This document shows, piece after piece, positions 47,490-56,722 of a stretch of 64,000 nucleotides of DNA. The first letter of the stretch is position 1. Each line of letters begins with the position of its first letter. The notes beneath the pieces were generated by a model that saw only the letters and a list, made by a program, of their open reading frames with translations, did no database searches and was not told the origin of the DNA. The position numbers and the translations under genes are program-made. The stretch is from Pseudorhizobium endolithicum (lineage in GTDB: Bacteria; Pseudomonadota; Alphaproteobacteria; Rhizobiales; Rhizobiaceae), in NCBI RefSeq assembly GCF_902153245.2, contig NZ_CABFWF030000018.1, positions 1 to 64,000 of the forward strand. Direction: 5' to 3'.

Positions 47490-49415
47490 CTACCAACCCC
47501 CGCCGCCGCCACCGCCGCCACCACCACCGGAAAAGCCGCCGCCGGAGGAAAAGCCGGACGAGGAGGAGCTCGCCTTCGGCGCAGGGATGGTCGAGGCGAT
47601 GGTCGAAGCCATGGACGAGGAGAAGCCGCCGATGCGGTCGCCGATGCCGCCGGCGTCATGGCCGCTGTACCAGGATGGCGAATAGGACGCGGCGGCGGCA
47701 CCGGCCGCGGCAGTGGCGAGCCAGGTCTGGAACGTCTCGCTCCACGGCTTCTCCACCCCCAGCGCCACCGCATAGGGAAGCAGGGTCTCGAAATGCCGGG
47801 GCGACATCTTCGGGGCACCCGCCATGTTCATGCGGTCCTTTTCCGCAAGCGTCAGGTAGGTCCGCAGTCCCTCGATTCCGTCCATCAGCTTGCGGCCGAG
47901 CGGCGTCGGGGCGCCCATCAGGAAGAAGAAGATGACGTTGACGAGCACGATGCCGCCGGCGGAAACGAGGACCGGCCAATGTTCGCTGCCCGAGAGTTCC
48001 GAGAAGAGCAGGACGAGAATGCCGGAAATCACGGACAGCGCCACGAAGCCGATAAAGCCGAGGATCACGATGCTGACGATCTTCGAAACCAGCGAACGGC
48101 CCCGCCGCAGCCCCTTCCCGAGGTTCACGGCAAAACTACCGAAGACACCCGCGAAGAACGCCGGCACCAGGAAGGCAACGAGAAGATCCGGCTCCACATT
48201 GCCGAAGACGAAAAGCACCGCCAGCAAGGCGGCACTGAGAATCAGGCCACCGACGACATAGCCCCGGTTGGAGCGGTAGTACTTGCCCCTGTGCTCTTTC
48301 TCGATCGCCCGACGGAAATCTGTACCCACCGCCTGCACTTCGCTGCCATGCGCCCTGTCGATGGTCAGCGTCTGCCCCGGCTCGCCGATCTTGTTCATCA
48401 GCGACATCTGTCCCGCGGGCAGGTGCCCGGCAACCGGCTTTTCCGTGCGACGGATGGTGATGGAGGAAGTCAGGTCCTCCAGCGTCACATAGCCCTTTAC
48501 GGCCAGATCGAGCAGGCTTGCCGACAATGCCGTCCAGCCCTGCCCGGAAAAGCCCTTGTTGTCGACGTAGTTGACGAGGGCGGGAGACAAGCCATCGGGC
48601 GGATCCCAGCGCGGCACCATGATGCCGGCCGCCGGGTCCCGGCCGACGCGGGTCCAGTTGCGGGCGTAATACAGCAGCACCACCGTAAGGCCGGCGAAAC
48701 CGAGGATCATGTTCAGATTGTCCCGCAGCCACCAGCTACGCCGCTCCTCGGCGGAGGGCGGCGCGATGACGCCTTTCGGAATGCCGACCACGACCGTAAG
48801 CCCCTCGTTCGGCGCAAGCGGCCGGACGGTCGAGAAGACGGCGGTGTTGCCTCTGACCCGCATGTTGGCATCGGTATCGGCCGCGCCCAGCGGACCGGTA
48901 TAGGCCACCGTCTCCGTCACCGGCGCGCCTTCGGGCAGCGTCACCCGCGCCGAAGCCTGGTCGATCCGGAACATCCAGCCGTTGCCGGTGACGTTCCAGT
49001 AGAGTTCGTCATGGTTGCCGAAATAACGGATCTGCCGGTCGGTGCGGTAGGTGATGACGTAGGTATGTTCGCCGGGATCGAGCAGAACGTCGGCAGAGCC
49101 GGCATAGATGCGGATGCCGCCGAAGACCGGTTCGGTATGCCAAGCCTCCGGTCTGCCGTCGCGCGTCACCGACAGCACCTCGAAATCCACCCTGATCGTC
49201 CGGCCTTCCTCGTCCTCCATCGTCAGGGGAAAATCGCGAAAGATGCCGCGGGAAATATCGCGCGCCTCGGCATTGACCGTAATGGTTTCGGCCACGGTGA
49301 GTTCACCGCCGGCCGCGACCTGGATATCCGAATGATAGGACCGGATATATTCCTCGGCCGCAGCCGGCAGGCCGATAGTGGACCAGAGCAGGATGGGCAG
49401 CAGGAGACGCAGCAT
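47490..49415 (-). CDS. DUF2207 membrane protein with glycine-tract tail
   Basis: A 641-residue protein. Signal peptide about 1-20 (ends PAAA); an extracytoplasmic beta-rich DUF2207 domain (about 22-230; YHSDIQVAAGGELTVAETI, RGIFRDFPL); a helix near 240-258; a soluble part; then helices near 385-410, 440-465 and 480-500. It finishes with a Ser-rich stretch and eleven Gly followed by Trp. DUF2207 genes commonly follow lemA; the pair's role in the envelope is not understood. It starts 11 bases after the lemA stop. Confidence 0.85.
   Translation of the reverse strand: MLRLLLPILLWSTIGLPAAAEEYIRSYHSDIQVAAGGELTVAETITVNAEARDISRGIFRDFPLTMEDEEGRTIRVDFEVLSVTRDGRPEAWHTEPVFGGIRIYAGSADVLLDPGEHTYVITYRTDRQIRYFGNHDELYWNVTGNGWMFRIDQASARVTLPEGAPVTETVAYTGPLGAADTDANMRVRGNTAVFSTVRPLAPNEGLTVVVGIPKGVIAPPSAEERRSWWLRDNLNMILGFAGLTVVLLYYARNWTRVGRDPAAGIMVPRWDPPDGLSPALVNYVDNKGFSGQGWTALSASLLDLAVKGYVTLEDLTSSITIRRTEKPVAGHLPAGQMSLMNKIGEPGQTLTIDRAHGSEVQAVGTDFRRAIEKEHRGKYYRSNRGYVVGGLILSAALLAVLFVFGNVEPDLLVAFLVPAFFAGVFGSFAVNLGKGLRRGRSLVSKIVSIVILGFIGFVALSVISGILVLLFSELSGSEHWPVLVSAGGIVLVNVIFFFLMGAPTPLGRKLMDGIEGLRTYLTLAEKDRMNMAGAPKMSPRHFETLLPYAVALGVEKPWSETFQTWLATAAAGAAAASYSPSWYSGHDAGGIGDRIGGFSSSMASTIASTIPAPKASSSSSGFSSGGGFSGGGGGGGGGGGW
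47496..47528. repeat. Trinucleotide tract encoding eleven glycines
   Basis: A run of GCC/ACC triplets on the plus strand, read as GGN codons on the minus strand. It ends the DUF2207 gene directly before its Trp and stop codons. Length could vary between strains. Confidence 0.8.
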
Positions 49416-49426
49416 GGTCGGCCGGG

Positions 49427-49978
49427 CTAGAATTTGACCGCCGGAACGGCGCGATCGGCCGGATCGTCGATCTCGAAATACTCCCGCTTTGAGAAGCCGA
49501 ACTGACCGGCGACCAGATTGGAGGGAAAGCTCTCCACCCGGACGTTCAGGTCGCGCGCCGCACCGTTGTAGTAGCGGCGCGACATCTGGATTTCGCCCTC
49601 GATCGTCTCCAGAGAGTTCTGCAGTTCCAGGAAGTTCTGGTTGGCCTTGAGGTCGGGGTAGGCTTCCGCCAACGCGAAGAGCTTGCCGAGCGCCTGGGAC
49701 AACAAGCCTTCCGCCTGGGCGCGTCCCGCAACGTCACCGGCAGGAACGGATTGAGCGCGATTGCGAAGCTCGACCACCTCTTCGAAGGTGGACTTTTCAT
49801 GGGCGGCGTAACCCTTCACCGTCTCGATGAGGTTGGGGATCAGGTCCGCCCGGCGCTTCAACTGCACGTCGATGCCGGACCAGGCCTCCTCCGCCATCTG
49901 CCGCGACTTCACGAGGCTGTTGTAGAGATAGACGAGGTAGAGGCCGACGAGAACGGCAATGGCGAGCAGGATATACAT
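49427..49978 (-). CDS. lemA: LemA family protein
   Basis: A 183-residue membrane-anchored helical protein. The N-terminal helix (about 1-22) is followed by the family core NSLVKSRQMAEEAWSGIDVQ, RRADLIPNLIETVKGYAAHE and FLELQNSLETIEGEIQMSRR, ending with the YYNGAARDLNVRVE and FPSNLVAGQFGF motifs. LemA proteins occur with DUF2207 partners. It lies 72 bases downstream of glyQ. Confidence 0.93.
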   Translation of the reverse strand: MYILLAIAVLVGLYLVYLYNSLVKSRQMAEEAWSGIDVQLKRRADLIPNLIETVKGYAAHEKSTFEEVVELRNRAQSVPAGDVAGRAQAEGLLSQALGKLFALAEAYPDLKANQNFLELQNSLETIEGEIQMSRRYYNGAARDLNVRVESFPSNLVAGQFGFSKREYFEIDDPADRAVPAVKF

Positions 49979-50050
49979 CCCGGAAAACCCCCGGATAAAC
50001 GTGACCTGGGGACAGTAGAAAGGTTTCAGCGGAGCGTCAAACGGCGCGCC

Positions 50051-51001
50051 TCAGGCAGCCTTCACGCCGAAACTTGCTCCGCCGGCATCAGTCAGAAGGA
50101 AGGCCTCGCCACACGCCTTGGCCAGCGTGCGCACCCGCAAGATGTAGCTCTGCCGCTCGGTAACGGAGATCACGCCGCGGGCATCGAGCAGGTTGAAGAC
50201 GTGGGATGCCTTGATGCACTGGTCGTATGCGGGGAAGACGCATTTGTGGAGGCGGCCCGCATCCCCCGGTGCGCCGGCGGCGAGTAGCGCCTGGCACTCC
50301 TTCTCCGCATCGATGAAGTGGCGATGCAGCATGGCCGTATCGGCATATTCGAAATTGTGGCGTGAATATTCCTGCTCGGCCTGCAGGAAGACGTCGCCAT
50401 AGGAGATCTTTTCCTCGCCTTCTCGGCCGTTGAAGTTCAGGTCGTAGACGTTGTCGACGCCCTGGACATACATGGCGAGGCGCTCGAGGCCATAGGTGAG
50501 TTCACCGGCGACGGGCGAACATTCGATGCCGCAGACCTGCTGGAAATAGGTGAACTGCGAAACCTCCATGCCGTCGCACCAGCATTCCCAGCCGAGGCCC
50601 CAGGCCCCCAGCGTCGGGCTTTCCCAGTCGTCCTCGACGAAGCGCACATCGTGCAGCAGCGGATCGAGCCCGATCGCCTTCAGCGAACCCAGATAGAGCT
50701 CCTGCAGGTTGGAGGGGTTCGGCTTCAGGATGACCTGGTACTGGTAGTAATGCTGAAGGCGGTTCGGGTTCTCTCCGTAGCGCCCGTCGGAAGGACGGCG
50801 CGAGGGCTGCACGTAAGCCGCCTTCCACGGTTTCGGCCCCAGTGCGCGCAGGGTCGTCGCCGGATGGAAGGTGCCGGCGCCGACTTCCATGTCGTAGGGC
50901 TGCAGCACGGCGCAGCCCTTGTCCGCCCAGTAATTGTGGAGCGCAAGGATCAGCCCCTGGAAGGAGCGGGTCGGGGACATGTGGTCGGGAAGGTCGGTCA
51001 T
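50051..51001 (-). CDS. glyQ: Glycyl-tRNA synthetase alpha subunit
   Basis: Catalytic subunit (316 residues) of the alpha2-beta2 glycyl-tRNA synthetase, charging tRNA-Gly. The family start [20 protein letters not shown] is clear, with [40 protein letters not shown] and [19 protein letters not shown]. The ATG at 51001 (protein starting TDLPDHMSP) agrees with rhizobial homologues as I recall them; longer and shorter in-frame starts exist. It heads the group glyQ-lemA-DUF2207-glyS. Confidence 0.95.
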   Translation of the reverse strand: MTDLPDHMSPTRSFQGLILALHNYWADKGCAVLQPYDMEVGAGTFHPATTLRALGPKPWKAAYVQPSRRPSDGRYGENPNRLQHYYQYQVILKPNPSNLQELYLGSLKAIGLDPLLHDVRFVEDDWESPTLGAWGLGWECWCDGMEVSQFTYFQQVCGIECSPVAGELTYGLERLAMYVQGVDNVYDLNFNGREGEEKISYGDVFLQAEQEYSRHNFEYADTAMLHRHFIDAEKECQALLAAGAPGDAGRLHKCVFPAYDQCIKASHVFNLLDARGVISVTERQSYILRVRTLAKACGEAFLLTDAGGASFGVKAA

Positions 51002-51142
51002 CGGTATCGCCGGGTCTTGATCGGATGCGGACGAGTGCCACGTCCGAAGGGTTCCGGTCAAGGTTTCATACGCCGGCGCGAAATGTCCGCTCCCGGATCG
51101 CGGCGATCCATGCTATCGTTCGGGCACTGCTGGAGACTTGCG

Positions 51143-51505
51143 ATGAACGTCACGAACACCGTGACATTGTCGGAACGCTACCTGCGCCACGCCGAGCGCA
51201 TGGTCGAGGACGGGCAGTTTCCGTCGATCGAGAAGGTCGTCGAAGCGGGAATCGACAGTCTGATGCGCGAGGACACCGCTCCCGCCGGCCCGAACGAACC
51301 CCTGGCCGGCATGGCCGACGAAATCCGGCGACGGATGCAGACGCCGCGAGACCAGTTCATTCCGATGGACAAGGACAACCTGTTCGATCGAGTCCGGGCC
51401 CGAGTCGACCCGAACGGTCTTCATCCTATGCGTCGGCTATGCCGGATCGGATTGGGCGTCGCGGGTGAAGGAGCGGCTTTGAGCGTCACTCCTCGTCCCG
51501 CTTGA
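51143..51505 (+). CDS. Orphan ParD-like antitoxin
   Basis: A 120-residue protein whose first about 55 residues look like a ribbon-helix-helix ParD/CopG antitoxin (NVTNTVTLSERYLRHAERMV, then FPSIEKVVEAGIDSLMRED). The region PRDQFIPMDKDNLFDRVRARV is the usual toxin-binding tail. The last 30 residues (DPNGLHPMRRLC onwards) look unlike the family and may be readthrough after loss of the true end. No ParE toxin frame lies on either side. GGAGA precedes the ATG. Confidence 0.6.
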   Translation: MNVTNTVTLSERYLRHAERMVEDGQFPSIEKVVEAGIDSLMREDTAPAGPNEPLAGMADEIRRRMQTPRDQFIPMDKDNLFDRVRARVDPNGLHPMRRLCRIGLGVAGEGAALSVTPRPA

Positions 51506-51677
51506 CCCGATATTCGCCAGTTTCCGGATCCTTGACGAGCGTGCCGAGCGCACCGGTCTCCTGCTCCTTCTGCCGCTCCCGCGAACGTGCCGTCAGCTTC
51601 TCGGCATCGCGGATGAAACGCTTGTAGAGGAGCCAGCCGCCGCCGACGATCAGGATGAAGAATATGAGTTGTGTCAT
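51486..51677 (-). CDS. Small single-helix membrane protein
   Basis: A 63-residue protein with one N-terminal membrane helix (LIFFILIVGGGWLLYKRF, about 4-21). A charged cytoplasmic helix follows (KLTARSRERQKEQE) and then a TLVKDPETGEYRVKRDEE end. It recurs next to the S49 peptidase in rhizobia as I recall it. Function unknown. It starts 24 bases after the peptidase stop on the same strand and overlaps the end of the ParD-like gene by 20 bases in opposite sense. Confidence 0.65.
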   Translation of the reverse strand: MTQLIFFILIVGGGWLLYKRFIRDAEKLTARSRERQKEQETGALGTLVKDPETGEYRVKRDEE

Positions 51678-51701
51678 CGCCCCCGCCTCGGCCCGTCTGC
51701 G

Positions 51702-52565
51702 CTACAATCCGTAGCGGCTCCACAATGCCCTTTCCTCCAGCGTCTCGGCAAGGCCCGAGACCGCGCCCGCGCCGATTGCGCCTGCGGCACTGTCGCGCAC
51801 GACGCCGGGCAGGCGGCGACCGAAGATGTTGCGGGCACCGCCGACCAGTTCCAGCCGCGTCTTCGGGCCAAAGCGGCGCTTGAGCGTCTCGCGCATCTCG
51901 CCGATCCCGTCGATCAGGCCGAGATCGAACCCCCGCGTGCCGGTCCAGAACAGGCCGGAGAAGATCGTCTCGTCATCCGTCAGCCGGCTGCCGCGCCGGT
52001 CCCTGACCATGTCGATGAAGACCTTGTGGATCTCGAGCTGCAGGGTCTTCAGGTACTCGACGTCACCTTCCTTCTCCGGCTGGAACGGATCGAGGATCAC
52101 CTTGTTTTCGCCGGCGGTATAGACGCGGCGCTCGACGCCGATCTTGCGCAGAAGCTCGGGAAAGCCGAAGCCGCCGGAAACGACGCCGATCGAGCCGACG
52201 ATCGAGGTCGGATCGGCGAAGATCTCGTCGCCGGCGAGCGCGATCATGTAGCCGCCGGAGGCGGCGACGTCCTCCACGAACATCAGCACCTTCTTGTTCT
52301 TCTCCTCCGCGAGCGCCCGGATGCGCTGATAGATCAGCCGCGACTGGACCGGCGAGCCGCCGGGGGAGTTGACGGAGATGGCGACGGCGGGCGCATCCTT
52401 CCTGGAGAAGGCCTTTTCCAGCATCGGCGCCGCGGAAGCGAGGTTCAGCGTCGGCCTGAACTGGCTGCCGCCGGTCATGATCACGCCCTGGAGCCTGACG
52501 ACGGGGATCGCCACCCCCTCCTTGCGGAACCGCTTCGGCAACACACGCGACAACAGGCCAGCCAT
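51702..52565 (-). CDS. S49 family signal-peptide peptidase (SppA/SohB type)
   Basis: A 287-residue serine protease of clan SK, thought to degrade leftover signal peptides. The catalytic Ser is at 103 in DVAASGGYMIALAGDEI and the Lys at 155 in GENKVILDPF. The SPGGSPVQSRLIY and TSIVGSIGVVSGGFG segments fit. No clear N-terminal membrane anchor is seen, so it is the short form of the family. The ATG at 52565 has AGAAGGG upstream; an in-frame ATG at 52628 adds 21 residues that overlap the next gene's end. Confidence 0.9.
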   Translation of the reverse strand: MAGLLSRVLPKRFRKEGVAIPVVRLQGVIMTGGSQFRPTLNLASAAPMLEKAFSRKDAPAVAISVNSPGGSPVQSRLIYQRIRALAEEKNKKVLMFVEDVAASGGYMIALAGDEIFADPTSIVGSIGVVSGGFGFPELLRKIGVERRVYTAGENKVILDPFQPEKEGDVEYLKTLQLEIHKVFIDMVRDRRGSRLTDDETIFSGLFWTGTRGFDLGLIDGIGEMRETLKRRFGPKTRLELVGGARNIFGRRLPGVVRDSAAGAIGAGAVSGLAETLEERALWSRYGL

Positions 52566-52644
52566 CTCAAACCCTTCTTCTGCAACAAAGTTCTGGTTGA
52601 GATGTATGATCGACGGCCGGGAACACAATGGCCATGCCGCCTTT

Positions 52645-53424
52645 TCAGGCTTTCACCGCCTTCCGCCGCGAATGGGGAACCCTTCCGTTGTTCAGGTCGT
52701 CGGCCTCTCGGGTAAAGGCGTGCCCCTCACGATCGTGGAGAAAAAGCGGCGCCCGGAACGTCAGGCGTGCCCTGGAACCCTTGATGGCCGTGACCAGCAG
52801 GCGCGTGGCATCTTCGCCGGGACGCGGATGCACGGCCGTGATTTCAAGGCCTCCGAAGCGCTTGCCGCAGGCGGCGATGATCTCGACGATCGACTGCGGC
52901 CGGGCGATCAGGGACAACTGCCCACCGGGCTTCATGATCGCGCCCGCGGTTCGGATCCAGTTTTCGAACAATCCTTCACCCATCGCATGCGCCTCCGCCT
53001 TCAGCGCATCCGGTGTGCGGCGGTCGGCGGCATGGTTGAAGGGCGGGTTCATGATGACGTGATTGTGGATCTCATCGGCAAGCCCCGCCTCCAACCGCGC
53101 CCTGCCGGTCAGCGCCACGTCCGCCTGAAGAAGGGTGACCCGCCCGGCCATCGTATCGTTTTCCGGCAGGGCCAGGGTCTTGCGGGCATATTCGACCATC
53201 AGCGGCGAGCGTTCCACGAGAAGAACACGTGCCTCCGGCAGGCGCGAAGCGACCGCCAGGCCAGCCGCCCCTGCTCCTGCCCCGAGATCAGCAACGCTCA
53301 GGGGGCCTGAACCATCCACCAGCGATGCGAGCAGCATCGCATCGACCCCCGAGCGATGTCCCTCGCCCTTCGGCTGCACGACATGAAAGCGGCCGCGATG
53401 AAACGCGTCCACGGTCTCCTTCAT
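52645..53424 (-). CDS. tRNA1(Val) adenine-37 N6-methyltransferase-like protein
   Basis: A 259-residue class I methyltransferase of the TrmN6/YfiC type. The start DAFHRGRFHVVQPKGEGHRS is characteristic. The SAM loop VADLGAGAGAAGLAVASRL and the catalytic NPPFNH motif are present, followed by PGGQLSLIARPQ. The exact substrate (tRNA or rRNA adenine) is inferred from family. Its start overlaps the DUF2007 gene's stop by four bases. Confidence 0.88.
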   Translation of the reverse strand: MKETVDAFHRGRFHVVQPKGEGHRSGVDAMLLASLVDGSGPLSVADLGAGAGAAGLAVASRLPEARVLLVERSPLMVEYARKTLALPENDTMAGRVTLLQADVALTGRARLEAGLADEIHNHVIMNPPFNHAADRRTPDALKAEAHAMGEGLFENWIRTAGAIMKPGGQLSLIARPQSIVEIIAACGKRFGGLEITAVHPRPGEDATRLLVTAIKGSRARLTFRAPLFLHDREGHAFTREADDLNNGRVPHSRRKAVKA

Positions 53425-53651
53425 GGCTCCGCATCCCGAAGCTCCGGTGCCAGCCCGGCATCGACAAGTATACCCCGCGCCTCGTCCGCACGCTCCTCCT
53501 CCACCAGGAATCGGCGCGGCAGGAGACCGAGAGAACCTTCCAGGATGCTCATCGTCTGGTCGGCGATCATGCAGTGGATGCCGGCATCCCGCATCAGGCT
53601 CTCCGCGAAGGAGAGGAGGACTGCATCATTGGTGCGGATGAGTTCGCGCAT
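53421..53651 (-). CDS. DUF2007 protein
   Basis: A 76-residue protein with the DUF2007 pattern: MRELIRTNDAVLLSFAESLM, GIHCMIADQTMSILEGSLG and RFLVEEERADEARGILVDAG. The family is described as putative signal transducing and has a GlnB-like fold; its job is unknown. It overlaps the methyltransferase start (four bases), so the two are translationally coupled. ATG at 53651 is preferred over an in-frame ATG at 53711. Confidence 0.82.
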   Translation of the reverse strand: MRELIRTNDAVLLSFAESLMRDAGIHCMIADQTMSILEGSLGLLPRRFLVEEERADEARGILVDAGLAPELRDAEP

Positions 53652-53749
53652 GGATCCGATTTCGCATTTCAATGTTTGGCAATTCGCGCCGGGAACGGTA
53701 TAGGGCCACATCTACAGACCGTCACGGCATTTGAACAGGAGACCGGACC

Positions 53750-54766
53750 TTGGGCGTCGTCTTATCGCTTGAAGAAGGCAAGAAGAAGCCGGCTTCGGTC
53801 AAACCGCTGGTCGACCTCACCAAGGCCGACATGGAGCGCGTCAACCAGCTGATCCTGTCGAAGGCCGGATCGGACGTACAGATGATCCCCGAAGTGGCCA
53901 ACCACCTCATCTCTTCGGGCGGCAAGCGGCTGCGGCCGATGCTGACGCTCGCGGCCGCTTCGATGTTCGGCTACGAGGGCGACGGACACGTGAAGCTCGC
54001 CACCAGCGTCGAGTTCATGCATACGGCCACCCTACTCCACGACGACGTCGTGGACGAGAGCGATCTGCGCCGCGGCAAATCGACCGCCCGCACCATCTGG
54101 GGCAATCAGGCGAGCGTGCTGGTCGGCGACTTCCTGCTCGGCCAGGCCTTCCGCATGATGGTGGACGTGGGATCGCTGGAGGCCCTCGACGTCCTCTCCA
54201 CCGCCGCCTCGGTGATCGCCGAAGGCGAGGTGCTGCAGCTTTCGGTTGCCAAGAACATGGAGACGACGGAAGACGATTATCTTTCCGTCATCCGCGCGAA
54301 AACCGCCGCCCTGTTCGCCGCCGCCGCCGAAGTCGGTCCGATCATCGCCGGGACCGACAAGGCCGGCCGCAATGCGCTCAAATCCTACGGCATGAATCTC
54401 GGCCTCGCCTTCCAGCTGGTCGACGACGCGCTGGATTATGGCGGAACGGCTGCCAATCTCGGCAAGAATGTCGGGGACGATTTCCGGGAAGGCAAGATCA
54501 CGCTTCCGGTGATTCTCTCCTACAGGCGAGGCACGGCAGAAGAGCGTAGCTTCTGGCGCAATGCCATCGAGAACGGCGAAAGCACAGAGGAGAACCTCGA
54601 GCACGCGCTCGGCCTGATCAAGAAGTACGACGCACTGAACGACACCCTCAGCCGGGCTGTCCACTACGGGACCATTGCCCGCGACGCGCTGGCGCCGTTG
54701 CCGGCCTCGCCGCACAAGGCCGCTCTCCTCGAAGTGATCGATTTCTCGATCCAGCGGGTGAATTGA
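53750..54766 (+). CDS. All-trans polyprenyl (octa/decaprenyl) diphosphate synthase
   Basis: A 338-residue prenyltransferase elongating the quinone side chain from isopentenyl diphosphate. The first aspartate motif LLHDDVVDESDLRRG is at 98-102 and the second QLVDDALDY at 225-229; GGKRLRPML and GKITLPVIL are also present. The TTG start is supported by AGGAGA eight bases upstream; there is no alternative near. It feeds UbiA (36319). Chain length cannot be read from sequence; in most Rhizobiaceae ubiquinone has ten units. Confidence 0.93.
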   Translation: MGVVLSLEEGKKKPASVKPLVDLTKADMERVNQLILSKAGSDVQMIPEVANHLISSGGKRLRPMLTLAAASMFGYEGDGHVKLATSVEFMHTATLLHDDVVDESDLRRGKSTARTIWGNQASVLVGDFLLGQAFRMMVDVGSLEALDVLSTAASVIAEGEVLQLSVAKNMETTEDDYLSVIRAKTAALFAAAAEVGPIIAGTDKAGRNALKSYGMNLGLAFQLVDDALDYGGTAANLGKNVGDDFREGKITLPVILSYRRGTAEERSFWRNAIENGESTEENLEHALGLIKKYDALNDTLSRAVHYGTIARDALAPLPASPHKAALLEVIDFSIQRVN

Positions 54767-54885
54767 CCGGGCGCGCTTGCCGGAGTTTTCTTGCGGTCCC
54801 GCGCCAAAAAAGCCATGCTGTTGTGAATCAATCGGGACGGGACGAGGCCCGTGGTCGCCGCGTCACGTTTAGCGAAAGGCATCTT

Positions 54886-56718
54886 ATGCGGCACAAGTTC
54901 AATCTCTTCCTGCTCTCCGGCGCTGCGCTGGCGATGGCACTGTCACTGGCCGGCGCGCCGCGTGCCGCGACCCCGGAAGGCAAGCCGAAGGACGAGACCG
55001 TCACGTTCGAGCCCGCCAAGGTGCAATCCTTCGCAGGCGCATTCCTCGCCGCACGGACGGCGGATGTCGATCACGACTATCCGACGGCGATCACCCTCTA
55101 CCGCAAGGCGCTGGAGTTCGACGCCGCCAACCTGGAGATCCGGGAACGACTGATGATCTCGCTGTTCCTGAACGGCGATTTCGACGAAGGATTGGCCGAG
55201 GCGGAAGCCCTGAAGGACGACGAAGCCGTCGAGCGCATCACGACGATCGTCCGGGGCCTCGACGCCATCCGCGACGGACGATACGACGAGGCGAAGAAGC
55301 TGCTTGCCTATGACGGCTCGAACGATCTCGACAAGCTGACCCACTCGCTGATCAGCGCCTGGGCGGATGTCGGTGCCGGGCGCGAGAAGCAGGCCCTGCA
55401 ATCCGTGCGGAGCATGGACGGCCCCGAGTGGTTCAAGGTCTTCACCGAATACCAGCTCGGCATGATGGCGCTCGTTGCCGGCGACGCCGGGACGGCGCGG
55501 GAGCACCTGACGGCCGCCATCACCAACCAGGATGCGGTCGCCACCGCGCCCGACACGTTCATGCGCGGCGTGATGGCGCTGGCACGGCTGGAGGCCGCCG
55601 CAGGCAACAAACAGAAGGCGCTGGACGCAATCTCCGTCGGCGACGAGATGATCAGCAATTACGCGCCGCTGAAGGCCCTGCGGGAAAGCATCGAGAACGG
55701 CGACAAACCCGCCCAGCAGGTCTCCGATGCGACGGAAGGCGCCGCTTCCGTCCTCTTCTCCATCGGCGCCGCACTGAACCGCCAGGGTGCGGAAGACATG
55801 GTGTCGCTCTATCTCCAGGTTTCGCATGCGCTGGATCCGGAGAGTGCCGACACGCTGATCCTGCTCGGCGGCATTGCCGAGAAGCTGGAAAAGCCGGAAC
55901 GCGCCATCGGCTATTATGAGCAGGTGCCCGCCGGCTCGCCCATGCGGCGCATTTCAGAGCTGCAGCTCGGTCTCGCGCTCGCCGGCTCCGACCAGATCGA
56001 AGAGGCGCGGGAGCACCTCAAGGAGTTGATTGCAGCCGATCCTTCCGACATCCGCAGCTATCTCGCCTACGGCAGCGTGCTTTCCGATGCCAAGGACTAT
56101 GCCGAGATGGCGTCGAATTACGACAAGGCCGTGGAGGTCATCGGACCGGTTCCGAAGCAGGGCGACTGGACGATCTTCTTCCAGCGCGGGATCGCCTACG
56201 AACGCCTGAAGAAGTGGGAGCAGGCAGAGCCTAATTTCAAGAAGGCGCTGGAACTCAATCCGGAACAACCCCAGGTGCTCAACTATCTCGGCTATTCCTG
56301 GGTGGATATGAACCGGAACCTCGAGGAAGGTCTCGACATGATCCGGCGTGCCGTCGAGCTCCGGCCGGATGACGGATATATCGTCGACTCGCTCGGCTGG
56401 GCTTATTATCGCATGGGCCGCTTGGAGGAAGCGGTGACGGAGCTGGAGCGGGCCGTGCAGCTTCGTGCCGGCGACGCGACGATCAACGACCACCTTGGCG
56501 ATGCCTACTGGCGGGTCGGCCGTAAGCTTGAGGCGGTCTATCAATGGAACCGGGCGCTGGTTTCCGAGGGCGAGGACGTCAACCGGGAACAGATCAAGGA
56601 GAAGATCGAGAAGGGCCTTCCGCCGCTCGACCCCGACGCGACCACCGCCAAGAATGGAGCCGCAGAGCCCGAGATGCCGGCACCGCCGCCGGCCACGGAA
56701 CCGGACAAGAAATCCTGA
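54886..56718 (+). CDS. TPR-repeat exported protein
   Basis: A 610-residue protein with a signal peptide (about 1-27, ending PRAA) and about ten tetratricopeptide units. Clear ones include DYPTAITLYRKALEFDAANL (about 60-80), KWEQAEPNFKKALELNPEQP (about 450) and GRLEEAVTELERAVQLRAGD (about 515). The C-terminus is Pro/Glu-rich. It resembles rhizobial TPR proteins of the outer membrane/periplasm that act as scaffolds; no partner is known. ATG at 54886 has AAAGG six bases upstream. ispE begins four bases after its stop. Confidence 0.88.
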   Translation: MRHKFNLFLLSGAALAMALSLAGAPRAATPEGKPKDETVTFEPAKVQSFAGAFLAARTADVDHDYPTAITLYRKALEFDAANLEIRERLMISLFLNGDFDEGLAEAEALKDDEAVERITTIVRGLDAIRDGRYDEAKKLLAYDGSNDLDKLTHSLISAWADVGAGREKQALQSVRSMDGPEWFKVFTEYQLGMMALVAGDAGTAREHLTAAITNQDAVATAPDTFMRGVMALARLEAAAGNKQKALDAISVGDEMISNYAPLKALRESIENGDKPAQQVSDATEGAASVLFSIGAALNRQGAEDMVSLYLQVSHALDPESADTLILLGGIAEKLEKPERAIGYYEQVPAGSPMRRISELQLGLALAGSDQIEEAREHLKELIAADPSDIRSYLAYGSVLSDAKDYAEMASNYDKAVEVIGPVPKQGDWTIFFQRGIAYERLKKWEQAEPNFKKALELNPEQPQVLNYLGYSWVDMNRNLEEGLDMIRRAVELRPDDGYIVDSLGWAYYRMGRLEEAVTELERAVQLRAGDATINDHLGDAYWRVGRKLEAVYQWNRALVSEGEDVNREQIKEKIEKGLPPLDPDATTAKNGAAEPEMPAPPPATEPDKKS

Positions 56719-56722
56719 CTTC

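Noticed and set aside
47658..49430. Plus-strand 590-codon frame opposite DUF2207
   Set aside because: Arg/His/Asp/Gln-rich shadow translation; the minus strand carries a clear lemA-DUF2207 pair.
51480..51700. ParE toxin gene after the ParD-like gene
   Set aside because: The plus strand has no toxin frame; the minus strand holds a small membrane protein.
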